DNA from: Lathyrus oleraceus
Lineage: Eukaryota > Streptophyta > Magnoliopsida > Fabales > Fabaceae
NCBI RefSeq assembly: GCF_024323335.1
Contig: NC_066581.1
Coordinates: forward strand, 343,730,399 to 343,794,398
Direction: 5' to 3'
DNA length: 64,000 nt
Under the pieces are notes generated by a model, which was not told the DNA's origin, made no database searches, and saw nothing but the letters and a program-made list of their open reading frames with translations. This document shows positions 58,107-64,000 of the stretch, in pieces (position 1 is the stretch's first letter; each line of letters opens with the position of its first letter). A program made the position numbers and the translations under genes.

Positions 58107-58553
58107 CATGTTACTGATGAAGTTTGCATGATACAAAGTTTGATTAACGATGTAGATTACAATGATGATCTTGGATTTCAGGGAAAATAATGCTTAACTT
58201 TTGTTAGATAAGAAATTGTATATGCAAGATCAGTTTTGGATGAACAATGTAAGGAATATATGGTTTAAGGATGGAGATAAGAATATAATTCTTTCATAAC
58301 ACATACAAAGTGATACATGCTAGTAATAAAAGTAATAGGCATAGGTATGGAAATATTTTTCAGATGAGGGCATCGAATGAGATAATAAGGTTATTAAATT
58401 ATACAAAAATTTGTTTAGCTCAAAAAGCAATTACATTTATATTGATCTCGTGGAAATAACTATCCCATAACTTATTACTCATGCAGATAATGAATATCTC
58501 ACTAGAATGCCTCAAATTAAAGAAATTAAGAAGATAATGCATAATATGGATGG
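58107..58553 (+). mobile_element. Plant L1-type LINE remnant, upstream part
   Basis: Plus-strand conceptual translation shows NVRNIWFKDGDKN, the segment before RT in plant L1 ORF2, then THADNEYLTRMPQIKEIKKI and MDGDG, which leads into the RT. Stops and shifts are frequent. It is cut off by copia element F and resumes at 61386. Confidence 0.72.
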
Positions 58554-58749
58554 TGATGGACATGTGACTCCACACACGAGATGAGGGGTGAATTATGGGG
58601 ATTTGAAAAACAAGGGTTTAAAATATATTTTTTTCATTTTTAGAGTTCAAAAACATTTTTAAGAAAAAATTAAATATAGTAGCAGAAAATTTATGGAAAG
58701 AAAATATACGGAAAATTTCTGGAGGTTTTATTCTCTATTATTTTCTCAA

Positions 58750-59549
58750 AGGTTCAAGTGGGTGAGATTTCTTTTTCATGTCCTCTAACAGATGAAGTTC
58801 CTTCATTTGATGTTGAATCCTTTGAAGATATTTCAACTATTGATATTGTTCTTTCGAAGGAAACCACATGATTGTTTTATAGGAGTTTGATGAATTTATT
58901 GACGATTCTTCAAACTTTGATCTTATACCTTCATCTTTAAGTAATTAAACTAATTCATTCAACTTTTCTATGATTTCTTTCTTCTTATATTTTTCCTGAA
59001 AGTCATAAACAGTCTCATCACTTAATTTAACGATTAGATCAGACTTATAATTCCAATTCTTAACTCTTAAATATTTATTAGTGATAAACATTTTAATACT
59101 ATTTCTAACATTTCAAAAATTAGAGAGGTACTTATGAATAAACAATTCATCTTCTTTGCCTCGTGTGTTCATTTTCTCTTGTTCGATACTTTGAGAGACT
59201 CACTATATCATCTCAATACTATGTCATATTCCTTTGCGGATTTGCAATTATGAACATAGAAAAACTAATTATTATCTAAAGACATAACTAAAACACTTTT
59301 AGTTTTGAAATTAATCTCAAATTTTCTCTTTCCTTCTACGATCCAAAAGAAATCAAGTTTATCTACTACTTCTCCATTTATGTGATAAATATATACAAAC
59401 GGACCGTTGATTATCGTTTCCCATAACCTATAATTAATACTTTGGATGCAAATTTTAAATTTAATTGTCAAAAGTTCAAACATATCACCATTAAACGATG
59501 GAGGTGTGTTTAGGAAAGATCTATTGTTATAAAAGGTGTTGGGAATCAT
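58750..59549 (-). pseudogene. gag: Copia gag remnant of element F
   Basis: Starting MIPNTFYNN at 59549, it contains PPSFNGDMFELLTIKFKICI and YRLWETIINGP, which match the N-terminal domain of copia Gag proteins (compare SGENYGYW in D). After 59265 stops and shifts accumulate. Nothing resembling protease, integrase or RT follows. Confidence 0.75.
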
Positions 59550-59584
59550 CCTCCTGAGATGATTAGTCTTTGAACAAGATTTAG

Positions 59585-59596
59585 GTTATAATACCA
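59585..59596 (-). other. Primer-binding site of element F, degraded
   Basis: The minus strand reads TGGTATTATAAC, two bases after the LTR end. It keeps the TGGTAT core of the tRNA-Met site. Confidence 0.55.
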
Positions 59597-59598
59597 CT

Positions 59599-61380
59599 TG
59601 TTAGACATGTGACTTCACACACAAAATATGGGTGAATTATGGGGTTTTAAAAAATGACCATTTGAAATAATTTTTTTTTTATTTTCAGAGTTCAAAAATA
59701 TTTTTAAGAAAACATTTGAATATAGCAATGACAAAATAATGGAAAGAAAATATGCGAAAAATTAAAAGACAATGGAAGAGAGATGACACCATAATTTATG
59801 GAGGTTCACTCTAAATGAAGTGACATAATCCTCTCCTCAAGACTTGATCTTGAGAGTATCCAGTAATGCTTATGAGTTTGTAGTAGGTTAAGCTCACGAA
59901 CCCCATTATACGAGAAAAATGAAGTTTCAAGTTGACTTCCAACCAAACAACGAGTAGTGGTCTGAAGCAATTAATCTTCCTTCCAAACAGGAATGAAGCT
60001 TCGAGAAGTTAGTCTCTAATCTTAAACCCTTTAAGATTTTATACAGGCTAATCTCAAACAAAAATGGAGTTTGAATTGGTTATCCTCTTAACCGAGTTGA
60101 GGTTTTACATAGTCTGACCATAAATCAAACCGAGATTCTACACCAGATCATTCTCGAACAAAATCAGGATTTTACACAGGCTGGACACAAACTAAGTTTA
60201 GGTTTTACACCAGGATAAATCTAACCAAATTGAGCTTTTACACGGACTGAGCTCACGGATTGAAACGACGACTTAATATTAATTCCCCAAACAAAATTTT
60301 TAACGGGTTTAGCTTTGAACCCAATCAAAAACTCCTTTAAGGATAAATATTCAACCAAGATAAAATAGATATTGGTTAATTTACAATATCACCCTTTCTA
60401 GAACAAAAACCCCACTTAACCACCAGAAATTTCTCTATGAGCTATGGCTAAATTATAGTGAAAGAAAATAGAAAAATATATTTAGAGAGAAAGAGTGAGG
60501 AGAGTGAGATAGCTCATGATTGTGGATGTGAAAAACTGAGAAGAATGGCCACCATTTATAGTCTAGAGGTTGACACAAAAAAGGATAATATTCATGGGCT
60601 AATTTAATGTCATGTCGATTGGGACCTTATGCCAATCGATTGGATGACTAAAGTAATTGATTACAAATGCTCATTTTTAAAGGTTTTGAAATATACTTGT
60701 TTCCCTTCATTAAGAAGTTGTCATAAATAATTATGGACATTGTTTTCACTAACCCAATCGATTGGGATATGCTCTAATTGATTTCACGGTTCAAAAAACT
60801 TATCCAAATGGTTCTGAAAGTTCCTAATTCATTTGACTAGGCTTCAAAGCATTTTTAGGTTGTTTTCTTTGAGAAATAATAGCTTTTTTTTTGTGTGTGT
60901 GTGTGTGTGTGTGATTTATCCATACTAATTTATGATATTTCCCTTATGTGTTTACAAAACATCGATTATTGAGACACAATTGAGGGAGCTTTCACACTTT
61001 CCCTCTTTCACACTTTGAAGCTTTGACTTTGTCGAATAAATTGATTATACAAGATATTTGCTTGAGTATTCTTGGAGATGAGGCTTGAGATATATTTATT
61101 TTGAATGACATCATCAAAGGATATAGGTCATAAAAATCCTAGTTTAACAGCTTAATTTAGAGGAAGAGCTTAGAACAAACTATTTTGTGCATCTTTAACC
61201 GCTTGATATACTTTCTTGGCTTTATGCTTTAGGGTTAGACCGAATCTTCATAAATGGTTGCATCTTCACAAGTTGTCATCAATAGAACCAAGTAGTCATA
61301 ATCAAAACCAACCCATGATAGGTATGGCTTGCTTAGCTTAAATCACTTCTTGGTTGAACTTGCAAACACATAGTTCTACA
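59599..61380 (-). repeat. 5' LTR of element F
   Basis: This LTR is about 1.78 kb. It contains a (GT)n tract (60893-60913), recurring CCAATCGATTGG/ATCGATTGGG palindromes (60615-60770), and several repeats of a GGTTTTACAC..-type segment at 60040-60250. Its primer-proximal end is repeated at 58554-58740. Confidence 0.75.
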
Positions 61381-61385
61381 AATGG

Positions 61386-62425
61386 TAATTCTACTCCGGA
61401 CCCTTATGAATTTGGGTGAGTTTTTTCCAAACCTATTGGGATATATTAGGGTTGTTATGATTAATTAAGTGAATCAATTTTTTAACAAGGTTGGATTCTT
61501 TCTAATCTCAATTCAGTCAATGTGACTTTGATACCTAAACAACATGAAGCATATTCTATTTAGAAATATATGTCTCTTTCCTTTTTAAATTTTCAATTCA
61601 AAATCATCACTAAGATTATTGCATACAAGTTAGCTATCTTAGATTCTAAAATTGTTTCAGAACACCAAAGAGGTTTTATTAGAGGTGGACATATTTATGA
61701 TGCATTGAGATTACTTCATCAGCCATTAATATGTTGGACAAGAAATCCTTTTGAGTTAGTATGGCTTTAAAGATATACATCAGAAAAGCACTTGGTGGTT
61801 TAGATTGACAATATCTTATTAAAGTTCTTATTCAATTTGGCTTTGATCAAAATTTATGTGATTGGATTCTTACCATTCTACACTCATCCAGACTATTAAT
61901 CATGATAAATGGGAAACCTTCATAATTTTTTTCTTGCTCTAGATGAGTGAGGCAAGGGGATCTTATGACACCCTTGCTCTTATGCATTGCTGAAGAGGAA
62001 CTTAATAGGCATCTATTTTTGTTGATGGATTAGAGTAAGTTGACATGTATATCACTTGGTAAGACAATCATTCTTAGCCACACTTTTTTTGCATATGACC
62101 TTATCATATTTTGAAAAACTATCAAGAAAAATACTCAAGTCGTTAACCATTTCCTTCAAGAACGTGGTTAGAATTATGGTTAACACATCAGTCCAACAAA
62201 ATATAAGTTTTATAGTGGAGGTAATTTTGGATCTAGGATGAGGCATATTGCACCTCCTTTAAATCGAATTGTCAGTAAATATTGCACCAACAAAATGAAA
62301 AGTTAATTGTCAGTATATATTCTTGGGAGCTATCTCATTTAAGATTGGAGTTTGCACCTCCTTTCAATCTGAATTGTATGGAATCATAGTTGCTATCGAG
62401 TATGAAATCACTTCCTATTTATTTT
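61386..62425 (+). mobile_element. Plant L1-type LINE remnant, downstream part (RT and RNase H)
   Basis: Translation continues the ORF2 reverse transcriptase: VNVTLIPK, FQFKIITKIIAYKLA, KIVSEHQRGFIRGGHIYDA (RT block), then HTFFAYDLIIF in place of the usual FADD catalytic motif, followed by SPTKYKFYSG. A final piece, GVCTSFQSELYGIIVAIE (62347-62400), resembles the RNase H domain. Many stops and a large deletion before RNase H show an old dead copy. It joins 58553 when F is removed. Confidence 0.8.
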
Positions 62426-62673
62426 TTAAAAAAAAATTTAGAGATAGGTTGGATATATCCAACTATCATTTTTATTATCTATTTGATTAGTTAGATTTTA
62501 CGGTCTCTCATCTTTTTTATTTTTCCTTTTTTATTTGAAAAAATCAATTTAAAATATATTAGAATATAATTAGGAGTTTACAAATAATTTTTAAAGTGTC
62601 ATTATTCACATTTAACAAAGTCTCAACAATTACCAAGAAGATAACCCAATTAAATTTAATTAATCATTAATTA
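62426..62673. other. AT-rich spacer without recognised features
   Basis: This lies between the LINE remnant and the tRNA gene. I see no gene or repeat beyond short A/T runs. Confidence 0.5.
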
Positions 62674-62756
62674 GCTGGTTTGCCCGAGAGGTTAAGGGGG
62701 AAGACTTAAGATCTTCTGCACATAAGTGCGCGTGGGTTCAAACCCCACAGCCAGCA
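62674..62756 (+). tRNA. tRNA-Leu (anticodon TAA), nuclear, no intron
   Basis: This 83-nt gene folds as a type II tRNA. The acceptor stem is GCTGGTT with AGCCAGC plus discriminator A, the D stem CCC/GGG, and the anticodon stem GAAGA/TCTTC with loop CTTAAGA (anticodon TAA at 62707-62709). The variable arm is GCAC/GTGC and the T stem GTGGG/CCCAC with TTCAAAC. It delivers leucine to UUA codons. The internal B box GGTTCAAACCC is canonical. The D-stem outer pair C-G appears swapped from the usual G-C of this tRNA, preserving pairing. The absence of an intron argues against a plastid origin. Confidence 0.93.
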
Positions 62757-62760
62757 TTTT
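62757..62760 (+). terminator. RNA polymerase III terminator
   Basis: Four T residues directly follow the tRNA discriminator base. This is the minimal Pol III termination signal. Confidence 0.7.
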
Positions 62761-62803
62761 TAATAAAAGTATAAACACAACATTTCTTTTTACACATATA
62801 ATG

Positions 62804-63163
62804 CATTTACCATTATAAGATTTTAATTTTTTTATAGTTAAATTGAACCTCATAAATTATTTATCAGATTAAATCGTGATTAAATAAAATCTTTATTTAT
62901 TTTTCCTTTATTAATTGTGATTAACATTATAAGAGTCTCCAAAATTTTAATACAGCTCTACTTCCAAGAGTAATCATTTGCCATTATAAGATTTTAATTT
63001 TTTTAGAGTTAAATTATAGTTAAATTGAACCTCATAAATTATTTATCAGATTAAATCGTGATTAAATAAAATCTTTATTTATTTTTCCTTTATTAATTGT
63101 GATTAACATTATAAGAGTCTCCAAAATTTTAATACAGCTCTACTTCCAAGAGTAATCATTTGC
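62804..63163. repeat. Tandem duplication of about 171-182 bp downstream of the tRNA gene
   Basis: Two adjacent, almost identical copies (about 62804-62979 and 62980-63163) share the run from CCATTATAAGATTTTAA to AAGAGTAATCATTTG. The second copy has 11 extra bases near 63005-63016. The sequence is AT-rich and has no coding potential. Confidence 0.9.
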
Positions 63164-63181
63164 AGCCTATATTAAAAAGAA

Positions 63182-63365
63182 GGGTAATGCTAACTTATGC
63201 CCTAAGGGTACATGTTAAGTCATTCATAAATAGAAAGTTTATATTGAAAAAAGTAATAAAAATATTAATTATAAAATTTTGATAATGACCATACACAAGT
63301 TCCAAGAAAATATTTCTACAATTAGTTCTTAACATGTGCCCCTAGGATACAAGATAGCATTACCC
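63182..63365. mobile_element. MITE, probably Mutator-like, 184 bp
   Basis: The 37-bp terminal inverted repeats GGGTAATGCTA..CATGTTAA (63182-63218 and 63329-63365) differ at about six positions. The flanks TAAAAAGAA (63173-63181) and TAAAAAAAA (63366-63374) match at eight of nine bases. A 9-bp duplication suggests Mutator-type insertion, though the A-rich flank weakens this. No coding capacity. Confidence 0.68.
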
Positions 63366-63374
63366 TAAAAAAAA

Positions 63375-64000
63375 TGTTAAATTCTTTATACTCATGAATT
63401 TAAATTGCATACTCATATCTTTAGTGTAATTTGTATTAAAAATTTAATTTAATTTTAAAATAAAATAAAACAAAAAATGATATAATATTGAATCATAGTA
63501 TTATTTGTTGAAGATACCAGTATCAAATAAAATTGAAGGGTACGGGAGTGTTAAAAAGAATTACACAACTAAATATGTTATATATATATAAAAGGTTAAG
63601 TTATTATATAAGAAGTCCTCCGTTAGAAACAGAGCGAGAGAAAAAAAAGTTTCATGATTGAGATTTTCATTGCTCTCATTCACGTGAAAATTCCCATAAT
63701 AGATTATTCAAGGTAATTAGAGTCTATTTGCACTGATTCATGAAAGCAAAGCCTTTATACTCTCCATTGCACGTATATTTATTTTATTGATTTCTTAATT
63801 AATGCTATTGAATAACTTGTTGACAAGAATCTCATTTAATTGAATGTGAGGCTTTAGAAAAAAGATGAAAGCATTTAAACAAAACTGACGACTTTATGCA
63901 TGTTTAATGATGAGTGGGATGCCTATGATAGGCATTGCTCACCTTTAAGAATTACCCTACTCTTTTAAATAGACTCAAAACAAAGTTAACATCATGTAAG
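63375..64000. other. AT-rich sequence with a weak promoter candidate
   Basis: A TATATATATATAAAAG stretch at 63579-63594 is followed by an A/G-rich segment with GAGCGAGAGAAAAAAAAG and a donor-like CAAG/GTAATT at 63713. This could be a promoter and first non-coding exon of a gene to the right. No open frame or second exon is visible, so it is only a possibility. Otherwise nothing is recognised. Confidence 0.25.

Larger units (their letters stand above)
58554..61380 (-). mobile_element. Degenerate Ty1/copia element F inserted in the LINE
   Basis: It starts TGATGGACATG and ends TAGTTCTACA, flanked by GATGG (58549-58553) and AATGG (61381-61385), a 5-bp duplication with one change. On the minus strand it has a full LTR (61380-59599), primer site, gag remnant and then only the primer-proximal end of the second LTR (about 58554-58740). 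Pol and most of the second LTR are deleted. Confidence 0.8.

Overview
The window is nuclear plant DNA built almost entirely of nested transposable elements. No ordinary protein-coding gene can be supported. The only intact cellular gene is a tRNA-Leu(UAA). Three related Ty3/gypsy elements of the Tat/Ogre type dominate. They are recognised by a primer-binding site matching a tRNA-Arg 3' end (TGGCGACTCTGCTGGGGA), Tat-type Gag, protease and RT remnants, an intron between the protease and RT reading frames, LTRs of up to 5.6 kb, and a long repeat-rich region after pol. Such elements are very abundant in legumes of the pea/vetch tribe, so a Fabeae-type legume is the most likely source. This is inference.

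Layout. Element B (minus strand) covers 1-1094 and 11760-26240. Element A (plus strand, 1095-11759, target duplication CCGGG) sits inside it. B's leader also carries a 553-bp hAT-type element (17271-17823, target duplication CCCAAAAC), and its 5' LTR carries a Ty1/copia-type fragment G (about 18841-22117). B itself lies in the gag of an old copia element D (26241 to about 29574), which has a 158-bp (TA)n tract in its LTR. From 30089 to 57760 lies element C (minus strand), an unusual LTR-internal-LTR-internal-LTR tandem flanked by one GTTAT target duplication; its third LTR and second internal region are fused at a 9-bp microhomology. C is inserted in a gypsy-like LTR remnant E. Next comes a decayed plant L1-type LINE (58107-58553 and 61386-62425), split by a decayed copia element F (58554-61380). 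The right end holds the tRNA gene, a roughly 180-bp tandem duplication, a MITE with a 9-bp target duplication and AT-rich sequence with a weak promoter candidate.

A, B and C are all defective. Each keeps the ends (LTRs, primer site, polypurine tract, leader hairpin, intron, integrase C-terminus) while different parts of Gag, protease, RT, RNase H and integrase are deleted. If mobile, they depended on proteins from intact relatives. A and C look young because their LTR copies are nearly identical.

The most interesting signal is in the regions between pol and the 3' LTR. In A, about thirty units have the form of a 5-bp stem, a 7-nt loop AGCCNGA and the complementary stem, and the stem sequences change together. 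In C, an unrelated array repeats a longer hairpin with covarying outer and inner stems. Both regions also contain repeated motifs complementary to the element's own primer-binding site. Together these suggest structured, self-pairing 3' RNA regions that I do not know to have been described.
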